This document shows positions 15,430 to 23,191 of a DNA stretch of 51,162 nt, one piece after another. The position numbers and the translations under genes are program-made. The stretch is from contig CAYZTR010000015.1 of the NCBI GenBank assembly GCA_964481575.1, positions 1 through 51,162 on the forward strand, written 5' to 3'. A model generated the notes under the pieces. That model had not been told where the DNA came from and searched no databases. It saw only the letters and a list, made by a program, of their open reading frames with translations. The stretch comes from UQRS01 sp964481575. Its GTDB lineage: Bacteria > Bacillota > Clostridia > Oscillospirales > Acutalibacteraceae. Every line of letters starts with the position of its first letter. Position 1 is the first letter of the stretch.

Positions 15430-15972
15430 TTATCTGATTTGATGCAGCGCCAGTGGAATTCCGTCCTCCGGGGGAACCCGGTCGGTATTGGAATACAGGA
15501 CGGTTTCGGTCAGGGTGATGTTCATGACGGTGAAAGCCTGCTTTAGTCCGGACAGTACCACATCCACATCCGCCGTGTCAGATCCAGCCGTTAATAGTAC
15601 GGCGGCTTGCTTTGACCGTTGCAGGGTAGGGCGGATCCCCAGGGAAAACCAGGCAGAGTAAAACATCTGGAACCGATCCAGCAGTGCTTTTACCGGTGCA
15701 GGGAATCCGTTGAAATAGACCGGCGATGCCAGGATCATCCGGTTACAGTCTCGCAATACCTGCCAGAATCCTTCCAGATCCTTCTGGGCGCATCCAAAGT
15801 GTTTTTCGCAGGCGTTACAGCCAAGGCAGGGCGCCGGCAGTTCCTTATAACAGTCAAATAGAACATAATCTCCAACGCCCTCCCGCTTCAGGTAGGCGTC
15901 CAGCAAAGCCCGGGTATTTCCTGTCTGCCGGGGGGAGCCGAAGATGACCAAAGGATTATTCGGCTGCTTCAT
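15430..15972 (-). CDS. flavodoxin-fold NAD(P)H-dependent FMN reductase with Cys cluster
   Basis: A 180-residue flavoprotein of the NADPH-dependent FMN reductase / iron-sulfur flavoprotein group. The phosphate-binding loop is GSPRQTGNTRALLDAYL near residue 13; then comes CLGCNACEKHFGC, a Cys-rich motif typical of the family where it can hold an iron-sulfur cluster or act in redox, followed by ASPVYFNGFPAPVKALLDRF, the FMN-binding segment. Electron acceptor unknown. ATG at 15972 is the first plausible start and overlaps the pyrB stop by 17 bp; the frame runs further into pyrB without a better start. Middle gene of a three-gene minus-strand operon. Confidence 0.8.
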   Translation of the reverse strand: MKQPNNPLVIFGSPRQTGNTRALLDAYLKREGVGDYVLFDCYKELPAPCLGCNACEKHFGCAQKDLEGFWQVLRDCNRMILASPVYFNGFPAPVKALLDRFQMFYSAWFSLGIRPTLQRSKQAAVLLTAGSDTADVDVVLSGLKQAFTVMNITLTETVLYSNTDRVPPEDGIPLALHQIR

Positions 15973-17026
15973 GTTCGCAATACTCACAAATGTAGCCTGC
16001 ACCGTGACGGGCCATAAGGGTGGGCAGATACGGCTCAACCTTAGTGATGCACTTGGGATTCCCGCAGCAGAGGCAAGAGTTGGATTCCGGACGGGGATCC
16101 AGCTGTTTTTTGCTGCCCTCCAGCATATTGAGGATTAGAGCCATTCGGGCGTACATGCCGTACTCGGTTTGGTTGAAATACTGTGCTCTGGGATCATCGT
16201 CAATGGCATAGTCAATCTCGTCTACCCGGGGCAAGGGATGCAGTATCTGCACCCCGTATTTTGCCCGGCGAAGCTTGTCCGGCGTCAGGACGAAGATGCC
16301 CTTTTGCTTTTCGTATTCTTCCTTGGAATCAAATCGCTCCGCCTGAATCCGGGTCATGTACAGCACATCCAGCTCTCCAATGGCCTCATTCAGGTCGGCC
16401 ATTTCACAATATTCGCAACCGGCCTTGGCGATAATTTCTTTAATATAATCCGGTACAGCCAACTCCGGCGTGGAAATCAGAACAAATCGGTTGTTTTCAT
16501 ACCGGCAAAGGGTTTTGATGAGTGAATGTACCGTCCGCCCGTATTTCAGGTCGCCGCATAGGCCCACTGTCAGGTTGGACAGGGTTCCTTTGCAGCTTTG
16601 CAGGGTGAACAGATCGGTTAGGGTCTGGGTGGGGTGGAAATGCCCGCCGTCCCCGGCATTGATGATAGGAACACGGGAGAACATGGCGGCGGCCATGGCC
16701 GCCCCTTCCAGGGGATGACGGATGACAATCAGGTCGGCGTAATTGCTGACTACCCGGATGGTATCCTTCAGGCTTTCTCCTTTGGAGACCGAGGAGTTGC
16801 TGGCATCGTCAAACCCAATGAGCTTGCCACCCAGCTTCAGCATGGCTGACTGGAAGGACATTTTCGTCCGGGTCGATGGCTCATAAAACAGGGCCGCCAT
16901 GAGTTTGCCGTGACAGGAATCAGTAAAATATTCCGGATTATTCCGAATGATCTTTGCCATATCCAGAATCTTTGCAATTTCCTCCAATGTCATGTCATCT
17001 ACATCAATGAGATGCCGTGATTTCAT
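15956..17026 (-). CDS. pyrB: aspartate carbamoyltransferase with fused PyrI-like zinc domain
   Basis: Joins carbamoyl phosphate and aspartate in pyrimidine synthesis. The catalytic chain (residues 1 to about 305) has the carbamoyl-phosphate motif STRTKMSF at 51-58, the HPTQTLTDLF motif, LCGDLKYGRTVHSL and HPLPRVDEI. Unlike a normal PyrB of about 305 residues it carries a C-terminal extension (about 310-356) with C-x4-C (Cys321, Cys326: CGNPKC), ITKVEP and C-x2-C (Cys347, Cys350: CEYC). This is the pattern of the zinc domain of the regulatory subunit PyrI, but the PyrI nucleotide-binding domain is missing. First gene of an operon with a flavin reductase and a DUF4364 gene; a strong promoter lies upstream. 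No pyrI or other pyr gene is in the window. Confidence 0.93.
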   Translation of the reverse strand: MKSRHLIDVDDMTLEEIAKILDMAKIIRNNPEYFTDSCHGKLMAALFYEPSTRTKMSFQSAMLKLGGKLIGFDDASNSSVSKGESLKDTIRVVSNYADLIVIRHPLEGAAMAAAMFSRVPIINAGDGGHFHPTQTLTDLFTLQSCKGTLSNLTVGLCGDLKYGRTVHSLIKTLCRYENNRFVLISTPELAVPDYIKEIIAKAGCEYCEMADLNEAIGELDVLYMTRIQAERFDSKEEYEKQKGIFVLTPDKLRRAKYGVQILHPLPRVDEIDYAIDDDPRAQYFNQTEYGMYARMALILNMLEGSKKQLDPRPESNSCLCCGNPKCITKVEPYLPTLMARHGAGYICEYCEHEAAE

Positions 17027-17055
17027 TCCAAATTCCCCCAGTTTGAATTTTCATT

Positions 17056-17084
17056 ATTGTATCACAAGATTGGGAGCAATGCAA
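17056..17084 (-). promoter_or_regulatory. promoter of the pyrB operon
   Basis: Minus strand: TTGCAT (17084-17079), 17-bp spacer, TACAAT (17061-17056). No PyrR-type attenuator hairpin is visible in the short leader. Confidence 0.75.
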
Positions 17085-17265
17085 CGGGCCGGGAAGATTT
17101 TTTTGCGGTGTTTTGATGTACGACTTTTACCCAAGGTCGCCTGATTCGGATGGAAAACATCGTTGTTGGAATGCTATGATGCCACATTCAAATGGTAACC
17201 AATTTGCATCCGGTTTTTCAAAAAGAATAAAAATCTTCTGATTTAGGTGTTCTTGTATGCATGCC

Positions 17266-17315
17266 AAGATCCTCCCGGGAGCGAGGCCGCAGCCTTGTTC
17301 CGGGAGGATCTTTTC
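17266..17315 (+). terminator. 13-bp inverted repeat next to the rhamnosidase gene end
   Basis: AAGATCCTCCCGG (17266-17278) pairs with CCGGGAGGATCTT (17300-17312). The T-run follows on the plus strand, where no upstream plus-strand gene exists; on the minus strand, the direction of the neighbouring gene, no T-run follows. It may still end that transcript. The remainder of 17085-17265 shows nothing recognisable. Confidence 0.6.
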
Positions 17316-17320
17316 TTTCC

Positions 17321-19297
17321 TTATAACTTACAATCCAGGGTAAAAACTTCGCCGGCTGTCAGGGGATAGGTCTTACCGTCTACTTTGACGGTACCGCCGG
17401 GACGGTCAGTTTGGACAGTAAGGGTGCCCTTCTGATAGGTTACCGAGACAGTGCCCGCAGGCAGGGGAACCACACCCTGAAAGTTCTCATAAGTTCCAGC
17501 CTTTGGTTCTACCAGGAAGCTGCGGTAGGCCACATCGGTAGGGGTGACGCCCAAACAGTATTTCCCCAGGAAGCAGATGGGGCCGGCTCCCCAGGCGTGG
17601 CATAAAGAGCGGCCAAAGTCATTGCCATACATGGCGTAATGCTGGACGCCGGTTTCCTCGGGAATGTATTGTTCCCATACTGAGGTAGCCCCCAGACGGA
17701 GCATACCGCCCCAGTAAGAGTCAATCATCTCTTGCGCTTCGTGGAGATGTCCGGTTTTGCACAGAGCTTCCAGTTCGTAGAATTTAAAATAGGGTGTGGT
17801 GATTTGGGTGACGCTGTCGTCATGGAGTACCCTTTCGGCCAGCCCTTTGGCGGTTTGCCGGTCCACCAGATCAAAGAGAATAGCGAAAATCTGTGGGTGG
17901 CGGCTGACCCGGCGGTTGCCGGAGGTGTAGGAGTCAATGAAGGCAGCTTTTTCATTGTCCCAGAAATACCGGAAAATCTTTTCTTTCAGATTATTGGCTT
18001 GGTTGACATAACACTCATAGGGCTCTCCTACGAGAGAGGCAAGCTGGGCCATGGCGGTGGCGGCCTTCCAGAGAATAATCTGCTCGGTGGCGTTGGGACC
18101 GTCCTTATCCATGTCACACCAGTCGATGAAAATCCAGTCACCCTTTCGCTGTACTACAAAGCCGTTTTCATCCAGCCGCCCGGCCATGAAGTCCCACAGG
18201 GCTTTCAGTCGGCTCCAATAGGTTTTGACAAAAGCCTCGTCGCCGGTGTTGAAGTAATAGTCCCAGCAGGCTAGGAACAGATACAGAGTGTAATCGTTGA
18301 TGGTGTTAATGTGCTGGACGTAAGGGGGTTTGCCCAGCAGGGCAATGATGGTCCGGCGGGTCAGAGCTGGGTCAAAGAACAGGTAATTGTTGATCTGGAA
18401 AGTCTGGTAAGCATCTCCCGACCAGACCCAGCGATCCCGCTTAATGCCATCCAGCAGGAACTCCCGGCTGCACAGATGGTAGGTGTAAGCACATAGCTTC
18501 CAGACCTTTTCTACCTGGGGATCGTTGCAGGAGAAGCGGCCGATGTCCTCCAGGGGCAGGTATTCATATTTGGCTGAAAGAGCCGTGTCCTTTAAGGGCT
18601 TGTCGGAAGCAACCAGAATATACCGGAAGGCGTGGGCGGGGAGCGTATAGTTTTCTGAACCGTGGAGCCGCTCGATCCCGTAGCACTTGGTGCCGCTCAG
18701 GGTTTCCTCCCGGGATTCTCCCAGGTAAACAGTGATATGGGCTTTGGGATTACAGTGTTTCAATGTTACCGGGCCGAAGGTCTCTTTGCCGAAATCGTAC
18801 AAGGTTTCAGACTTGGAAAGCTGTTCCACCGATTTGGAGCGCAGGGCCTTGTAGGCAAAGGGAAATTTGCTGGGATGATCCTGAGGCCGGGTGAAAGCCG
18901 GATCGCAGGCCACAGGGACAAAATCCTCAGTGCAGTCAGATGTCATCCAGGTTTCATCGGTTTTTAAGTAGGGACTGTCAATAAAACAGGTGCACATGCC
19001 GGCCAGATTTGACAGGCGAATATAAATATCATGGTTACCAGCAGGTAGGGGAATCTCCACGTTGGGATCATACCGGACGCCATCCAGTGTTACCTCAGCG
19101 CCACTGTCAGTAACTACTGTGAAAGAAGAATCCTCCGGGGTGGAGAATTGCTTGATAAACTGACAGCGGGAGTAGAGATAGGGGATCTTCCAGCAGGCGG
19201 GAGTCAGGATGCCGGCATCGGCCCGGCGGGAGTGCACCAGGGTGGTGTGACAGATCTCGAATTCACCCGGGTACCAGATGTATTTGGCTGCGGACAT
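17321..19297 (-). CDS. intracellular alpha-L-rhamnosidase (GH78)
   Basis: Hydrolyses terminal alpha-L-rhamnose. The 658-residue protein has no signal peptide, so it acts in the cytoplasm on imported oligosaccharides. Residues 1-240 form beta-sandwich domains; the (alpha/alpha)6 barrel follows with the GH78 motif DGIKRDRWVWSGDAYQ at about 283-298 (conserved Asp/Arg/Trp/Gly-Asp) and the second acidic motif TSVWEQY near 540, then SLCHAWGAGP near 573. A C-terminal beta domain completes the chain. It is shorter than the secreted GH78 proteins of this window and unlike them in sequence. ATG 19297 is set by GGAGG. It has a consensus promoter with a cre/LacI-like operator just after the -10, and is divergent from a medium-chain dehydrogenase. 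Confidence 0.85.
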   Translation of the reverse strand: MSAAKYIWYPGEFEICHTTLVHSRRADAGILTPACWKIPYLYSRCQFIKQFSTPEDSSFTVVTDSGAEVTLDGVRYDPNVEIPLPAGNHDIYIRLSNLAGMCTCFIDSPYLKTDETWMTSDCTEDFVPVACDPAFTRPQDHPSKFPFAYKALRSKSVEQLSKSETLYDFGKETFGPVTLKHCNPKAHITVYLGESREETLSGTKCYGIERLHGSENYTLPAHAFRYILVASDKPLKDTALSAKYEYLPLEDIGRFSCNDPQVEKVWKLCAYTYHLCSREFLLDGIKRDRWVWSGDAYQTFQINNYLFFDPALTRRTIIALLGKPPYVQHINTINDYTLYLFLACWDYYFNTGDEAFVKTYWSRLKALWDFMAGRLDENGFVVQRKGDWIFIDWCDMDKDGPNATEQIILWKAATAMAQLASLVGEPYECYVNQANNLKEKIFRYFWDNEKAAFIDSYTSGNRRVSRHPQIFAILFDLVDRQTAKGLAERVLHDDSVTQITTPYFKFYELEALCKTGHLHEAQEMIDSYWGGMLRLGATSVWEQYIPEETGVQHYAMYGNDFGRSLCHAWGAGPICFLGKYCLGVTPTDVAYRSFLVEPKAGTYENFQGVVPLPAGTVSVTYQKGTLTVQTDRPGGTVKVDGKTYPLTAGEVFTLDCKL

Positions 19298-19309
19298 AAA
19301 AATACCTCC

Positions 19310-19362
19310 GGTTAAAGCGTTTCATTAGCAGACATTATATCATTGAATATTTTTCTTTTCAA
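19310..19362 (-). promoter_or_regulatory. promoter and cre/LacI-like operator of the intracellular GH78 gene
   Basis: Minus strand: TTGAAA (19362-19357), 17-bp spacer, TATAAT (19339-19334). Downstream of the -10, the plus-strand bases TTAAAGCGTTTCAT (19312-19325) match the motif found at the dockerin genes. Confidence 0.7.
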
Positions 19363-19527
19363 CCCCTATTTTTCCTGGAAAAGGAAAAAGTTTTGAAGAT
19401 CTTTGTTGTTTGCTGGATTCTGAGCGGGATGAATTGTGAGAAAACAAAAAAGTTTACAGAAATAGGGGTACCAAATGTTTTGCATTCGTGTTATATTAAA
19501 GCAAATATGTAAATTGGAGGATGCAGT

Positions 19528-20556
19528 ATGAAGGCAGCGATTTATTATGGAAAATCTCAGGTGTCGGTGGAGGAACTGGAAACTCCGGTTTGCGGAGACC
19601 GGGATATTGTGGTCAAAAATTTGTATGCCAGTATTTGCGGTACCGATGTGGCGGTTTACTGCCACGGTCCCAACACAGGGCATCGTATTACGGTGGGCGG
19701 TGAGTTTGGCCATGAGGTGGTTTCCCAGGTGATTGCGGTGGGGCAGCAGGTGGATGGGATCGCGGTGGGCGATATTGTGTATCCTTATCCGCTGCTTGCC
19801 AAAGGAGATCCCAAGCGAGCCGGCACCATCGGCGGTTTTTCCCAGCAAATGCTGATTCCAGATTGTCAGCTGAACCGGCAGGTGTATCAGGTCAGCCCCC
19901 AAATTCCGCTGCGTGCAGCGGCGCTGATTGAGCCGTTTACGGTAGGAACCCGGGCAGCTCGGCGCGCCTTGCCCAAGCCCGGGGAAAAGGCTGTGGTCTT
20001 TGGCGCCGGAACCATCGGGATCGCCGCTGCCATTGCTCTGCATTACCGCTTTGGGTGTTCGCAGGTTATGCTGGTGGATCTGTCTGCATTCCGGCTGGAA
20101 AAGGCGGCGGCGCTGGGGTTTGGAGTTTGCAATTCGGCTGCCCAGGATTTGCAGGCGGCGTTTTGCCGTGAATTCGGCCAAGCGCCGGGACTTGGCGGTC
20201 CGGCACCGGACGTGGATATTTATATAGATGCCGCTGGCGCTTCCAGTGTATTGGATACTTTTTTTCAGTTGGGCAAAATCGGGAGTCGGTTTGTGGCGGT
20301 GGCAGTCAATAAAGCATTGCGGGAGGTGGATTTGCTCCACCTGACCTATGCCCAAAAAAGTATCATCGGCTCGGGCGGTTATATGCCGGAGGATGTGCAG
20401 GATGTGATGTCGTTGATGGAACAGGGCGTTGTGGACTTTACCTCCATCATTACCCATTCGTTTCCGCTGGGAGAGATTGCAACAGCCATTGAGACAGCCG
20501 CGGACACGGAGCATGCACTAAATGTGCTGATTGATCATACAGTGGAAGAAGGGTAG
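19528..20556 (+). CDS. zinc-dependent medium-chain dehydrogenase (sorbitol/threonine dehydrogenase type)
   Basis: A 342-residue alcohol/polyol dehydrogenase. Catalytic zinc ligands can be placed: Cys37 (SICGTD), His62-Glu63 (GGEFGHE) and the Glu of ALIEPF, the arrangement of sorbitol and threonine dehydrogenases. The coenzyme site is VFGAGTIGIAAAIAL near residue 160. The four-Cys structural zinc lobe normally found near residues 90-110 is absent: the segment reads YPYPLLAKGDPKRAGTIGGF with no Cys. ATG at 19528 follows TTGGAGG. The substrate is unknown; divergent pairing with a rhamnosidase suggests a sugar or polyol. The upstream region has TATATT (about 19492-19497) but no convincing -35, so an activator may be needed. 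Confidence 0.8.
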   Translation: MKAAIYYGKSQVSVEELETPVCGDRDIVVKNLYASICGTDVAVYCHGPNTGHRITVGGEFGHEVVSQVIAVGQQVDGIAVGDIVYPYPLLAKGDPKRAGTIGGFSQQMLIPDCQLNRQVYQVSPQIPLRAAALIEPFTVGTRAARRALPKPGEKAVVFGAGTIGIAAAIALHYRFGCSQVMLVDLSAFRLEKAAALGFGVCNSAAQDLQAAFCREFGQAPGLGGPAPDVDIYIDAAGASSVLDTFFQLGKIGSRFVAVAVNKALREVDLLHLTYAQKSIIGSGGYMPEDVQDVMSLMEQGVVDFTSIITHSFPLGEIATAIETAADTEHALNVLIDHTVEEG

Positions 20557-20627
20557 AACGGACGGTTTTTTCCTGCTGTTGCCTTCGAAAGCACAAAAAA
20601 TTTATGTATCCATATTTTTGAAAAACA

Positions 20628-20656
20628 TTGACTTTTTGGGGAAAGTAGCATATAAT
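20628..20656 (+). promoter_or_regulatory. sigma-A promoter of the MATE transcript
   Basis: TTGACT (20628-20633), 17-bp spacer, TATAAT (20651-20656). Transcription would start near 20663, right at the first RNA element, leaving a leader of about 214 nt. Confidence 0.75.
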
Positions 20657-20664
20657 TTAATCAC

Positions 20665-20710
20665 AGCGTGTAGCATGACTGCGTAAATCCAGTTGCGGCT
20701 ATGCGCTGTT
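20665..20710 (+). ncRNA. leader RNA hairpin element, copy 1
   Basis: Outer stem AGCGTGTAGC (20665-20674) / GCTATGCGCT (20698-20707), ten pairs with two G-U; inner stem ACTG (20678-20681) / CAGT (20690-20693); then GTTTTA. Shares AGCGTGTAGCA and GCGTAAATCCAG with copy 2. Confidence 0.65.
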
Positions 20711-20747
20711 TTACTATGTACAAAATTAAAGAAAACAGAAATCGGCC

Positions 20748-20799
20748 AGCGTGTAGCAAAAAGCGTAAATCCAGCTTTTTTGCTGCATGCTTTCTTTTT
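20748..20799 (+). ncRNA. leader RNA hairpin element, copy 2, terminator-like
   Basis: Outer stem AGCGTGTAGCA (20748-20758) / TGCTGCATGCT (20781-20791), 11 pairs with two G-U; inner stem AAAAGC (20759-20764) / GCTTTT (20774-20779); loop GTAAATCCA. It runs into TTTCTTTTT (20791-20799), so it can act as an intrinsic terminator ahead of the MATE gene. The inner stem differs from copy 1 but still pairs. Confidence 0.7.
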
Positions 20800-20876
20800 A
20801 CGCTATTAACCGGCGGGAGCATATGGTAAATTGCAGATAGGACATTTCTGTATGAAGAAAGGGGAGTTACTGTACC

Positions 20877-22304
20877 ATGGAACAAAAGTCGAATGCTTTT
20901 TTGGAAACCGAAAAAATCGGCAGACTCATGCGAAAGTATGCAATTCCTTGCATCATTTCACTGTTGGTGGCCGCCCTGTATAATATTGTGGATCAAATCT
21001 TTATTGCCAACGCGGCCTATCTGGGCGCCTATGGCAACGCCGCCAATACTGTTGTTTTTCCGCTGACGGTGGTTGCGCTTGCCGTTGCTGTGATGATTGG
21101 AGACGGCTGTTGTGCCTTTGTCAGTATCAGCCTGGGTGCCGATCAAAAGGAAAATGCCCATAAAAGCATCGGAACCGCAGTTTTGCTTTGCCTGATCAGC
21201 AGTGTGGTTTTGACGGCTGCTTATTTGCTGTTTCAGGGGCAAATCGTGACCATGTTTGGCGGTCGGGTCAATGAAGAGACTTTCCGGTATTCCAAGGAAT
21301 ACTTCTTTTGGATTTCCCTGGGGATTCCCTTTTATATGTTTGGTCAGGCCATGAATCCTATTATACGTTCTGATGGCAGTCCCAGGTTTGCCATGATTGC
21401 AACAGTGGCTGGTGCTGTTATGAATATCATTTTTGATCCTGTTTTTATTTTTGTTTTTCAATGGGGTATGATGGGGGCGGCCGTAGCCACAGTATTGGGT
21501 CAGATTTTGACGGCGTTCCTGTCACTTTGGTATTTATGCCATATGAAAGCCATCGTGCTGCAAAAAAGCAGTTTCCGTTTATCCTGGAGACTGGCTGGAA
21601 AATTTCTTCCTCTTGGAATCTGCAGTTTTTTGGCGCAGATTTCCATGGTGTTCAGTATGGCCGCTGTTTTGAATATGATTGTCAAATACGGTGCATATGA
21701 TGAAATCTTCAGCCAGGATCTGTACGCGCATATACCCACCGCCGTTGTGGGAATTGTCATGAAGTTTTTCCAAATCATTATTTCTATTGCCATTGGAATG
21801 GCTGCTGGGTGCATTCCCATTGTGGGTTATAATATTGGAGCCAACCGAAAGGCCCGGGCCAAAAATCTGTTTACACGATTGCTGCTTCTGGAAGCTGTTG
21901 TTGGTGCCGTTGCGACGCTGATTATGGAGCTTTTCCCGGTGCAATTGATTGGCATTTTCGGTGCGTCAAACGAAAGTATCTATTACACCCAGTTTGCGGT
22001 AAAATGCTTCCGGATTTTTATGAGCATGAGCATTTTGGCCTGTGTTAACAAGGGCACCTTCATTTATCTGCAGGGCATGGGAAAGGCCTGGATTTCCACT
22101 ATGCTTTCCATGGTTCGGGAAATCGTGTTCGGCGTTGGCTTTGTACTGTTGCTGCCGATTTTCTTCGGACTGGACGGCATTTTGTATTTTATGCCGGTGG
22201 CCGATATTGTCACCTTTCTCATTTCTGCCATTGTTATACAATATACATACAGAAAGCTGCATACCAAGGAGGAGGTGTCATCCCAAGCAGAAACAGCCCG
22301 ATAA
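20877..22304 (+). CDS. MATE family efflux transporter, MepA-like
   Basis: A 475-residue multidrug and toxin extrusion pump with about 12 membrane helices in two six-helix halves. The start LMRKYAIPCIISLLVAALYNIVDQIFIAN is characteristic (key residues: P in helix 1, the YNIVDQIFI motif), and the first half continues GDGCCAFVSISLGA and NPIIRSDGSPRFAM; the second half has ACVNKGTFIYLQGMGKAW. MepA-type pumps export cationic compounds; in clostridia some are controlled by guanidine riboswitches. ATG at 20877 follows AAGGGGAG with a 10-nt gap. The leader holds two tandem structured RNA elements that probably control expression. A small Cys-rich gene follows after 43 bp and is probably in the same transcript. 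Confidence 0.92.
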   Translation: MEQKSNAFLETEKIGRLMRKYAIPCIISLLVAALYNIVDQIFIANAAYLGAYGNAANTVVFPLTVVALAVAVMIGDGCCAFVSISLGADQKENAHKSIGTAVLLCLISSVVLTAAYLLFQGQIVTMFGGRVNEETFRYSKEYFFWISLGIPFYMFGQAMNPIIRSDGSPRFAMIATVAGAVMNIIFDPVFIFVFQWGMMGAAVATVLGQILTAFLSLWYLCHMKAIVLQKSSFRLSWRLAGKFLPLGICSFLAQISMVFSMAAVLNMIVKYGAYDEIFSQDLYAHIPTAVVGIVMKFFQIIISIAIGMAAGCIPIVGYNIGANRKARAKNLFTRLLLLEAVVGAVATLIMELFPVQLIGIFGASNESIYYTQFAVKCFRIFMSMSILACVNKGTFIYLQGMGKAWISTMLSMVREIVFGVGFVLLLPIFFGLDGILYFMPVADIVTFLISAIVIQYTYRKLHTKEEVSSQAETAR

Positions 22305-22347
22305 CGCTTATTTCATTCACACTTACGAATAGAAAGGAGAAAAAAAC

Positions 22348-22626
22348 ATGGAAAATTTTTGCCCTAAATGTGATAATCATTGTCCCAAGGATCAGCTGAA
22401 ATGCCATCGTGGCCGGGTCTATTTCGGAATGGCAAGGGAAGAAAAGAATATCGACGACTTGCCGCTGGATGAGGCCGTGATTCTGCTGCTGCGTAAATGC
22501 GGCCATTATTTGCACCACAATGTGGGAGCAGACCGCGGGGAAGCAGCACAGGAATTGCTGGCCGCCCTTTCTAAACCGGAAAAAGAAACCCTGCTTTCCC
22601 TGTTGAAGAAATGTTCAACGAATTGA
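22348..22626 (+). CDS. small Cys-rich protein downstream of the MATE pump
   Basis: I do not recognise a named family. The 92 residues begin FCPKCDNHCPKDQLKCHRGRVYF, i.e. Cys at positions 5, 8, 12 and 19, which could bind zinc or a metal (given as positions: C5-x2-C8-x3-C12-x6-C19). Then comes a helical part with LPLDEAVILLLRKCGHYLHH and a C-terminal ALSKPEKETLLSLLKKC, with two more Cys at 51 and 88 or so. The helical part faintly resembles a piece of a MarR-type fold but is too short for a full winged helix. AAAGGAG lies before the ATG. Same strand as the MATE gene, 43 bp apart, so it may be a redox or metal sensor for it; this is inference. Confidence 0.6.
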   Translation: MENFCPKCDNHCPKDQLKCHRGRVYFGMAREEKNIDDLPLDEAVILLLRKCGHYLHHNVGADRGEAAQELLAALSKPEKETLLSLLKKCSTN

Positions 22627-22771
22627 GAAAATATGGTATGTGTTTGATTGTTTGCAAATTATCACGAAAGTTGTAATCCAATTTGATTGCAGATCTGCGC
22701 TGATCTTACCAAAAGAACGGCTGAGTGATAAGATGGTGTCTTCGCCATGGCCTATTATCATGCATAAAAAG

Positions 22772-22812
22772 AAATCCGAACCTTTCACAAATAAAGTGAT
22801 AGGTTCGGATTT
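22772..22812. terminator. terminator after tRNA-Leu (bidirectional)
   Basis: AAATCCGAACCT (22772-22783) pairs perfectly with AGGTTCGGATTT (22801-22812). On the minus strand it follows the tRNA and runs into TTTCTTTTT; on the plus strand it can end the MATE operon. Confidence 0.85.
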
Positions 22813-22818
22813 TGCTTT

Positions 22819-22905
22819 TGGTGCCGGTGACCGGGGTCGAACCGGTACGGTATCGCTACCACTGGATTTTGAGTCCAGCACGTCTGCCAATTCCATCACA
22901 CCGGC
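22819..22905 (-). tRNA. tRNA-Leu (anticodon CAA)
   Basis: Class II tRNA on the minus strand: acceptor GCCGGTG (22905-22899) pairs with CACCGGC (22829-22823), discriminator A, CCA encoded at 22821-22819. The anticodon arm is CTGGA-CTCAAAA-TCCAG with anticodon CAA (reads UUG); GGTAGCGATACC forms the long variable arm; the T arm contains GGTTCGACCCC. Confidence 0.95.
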
Positions 22906-22931
22906 ATAGTATCAGCTTGAACAGCGTTGCT

Positions 22932-22960
22932 ATTATACAACAATTTCGTGGCAAAATCAA
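22932..22960 (-). promoter_or_regulatory. promoter of tRNA-Leu
   Basis: Minus strand: TTGATT (22960-22955), 17-bp spacer, TATAAT (22937-22932), about 27 bp before the tRNA. Confidence 0.75.
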
Positions 22961-23116
22961 GTGGATTTTCAAAAAAAGTGAGATTTTCTTTTTTGGATGG
23001 GGATGCCGATATGGATACAAATCAACAGCAATAAAATCGGATTTGTCATTTTGTTATATTTACTTGCACTGAGCATATGTGGGAGAAAAGAAAAGCTAGG
23101 ATTTGTGGAAATCTTG

Positions 23117-23145
23117 TTGACATCGGGCAGGAAGGCATTTATAAT
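23117..23145 (+). promoter_or_regulatory. sigma-A promoter of alr
   Basis: Perfect consensus TTGACA (23117-23122), 17-bp spacer, TATAAT (23140-23145), 47 bp before the chosen start. Confidence 0.85.
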
Positions 23146-23191
23146 AAGCTATAGTAGTGTTTTTTTCGCTGGTAAAGGGAGATGTGTTTCT

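Noticed and set aside
16950..17055. Possible PyrR-type attenuator before pyrB
   Set aside because: The leader between the promoter and the ATG is only about 20-25 nt and holds no anti-terminator or terminator hairpin.
19366..20514. A 382-codon minus-strand open frame opposite the dehydrogenase
   Set aside because: The plus frame has all MDR motifs and a ribosome site; the minus frame has neither recognisable motif nor start signal.
22997..23191. N-terminal extension of alanine racemase
   Set aside because: The open frame reaches 22997 but passes through the perfect promoter at 23117-23145; translation must start after it.
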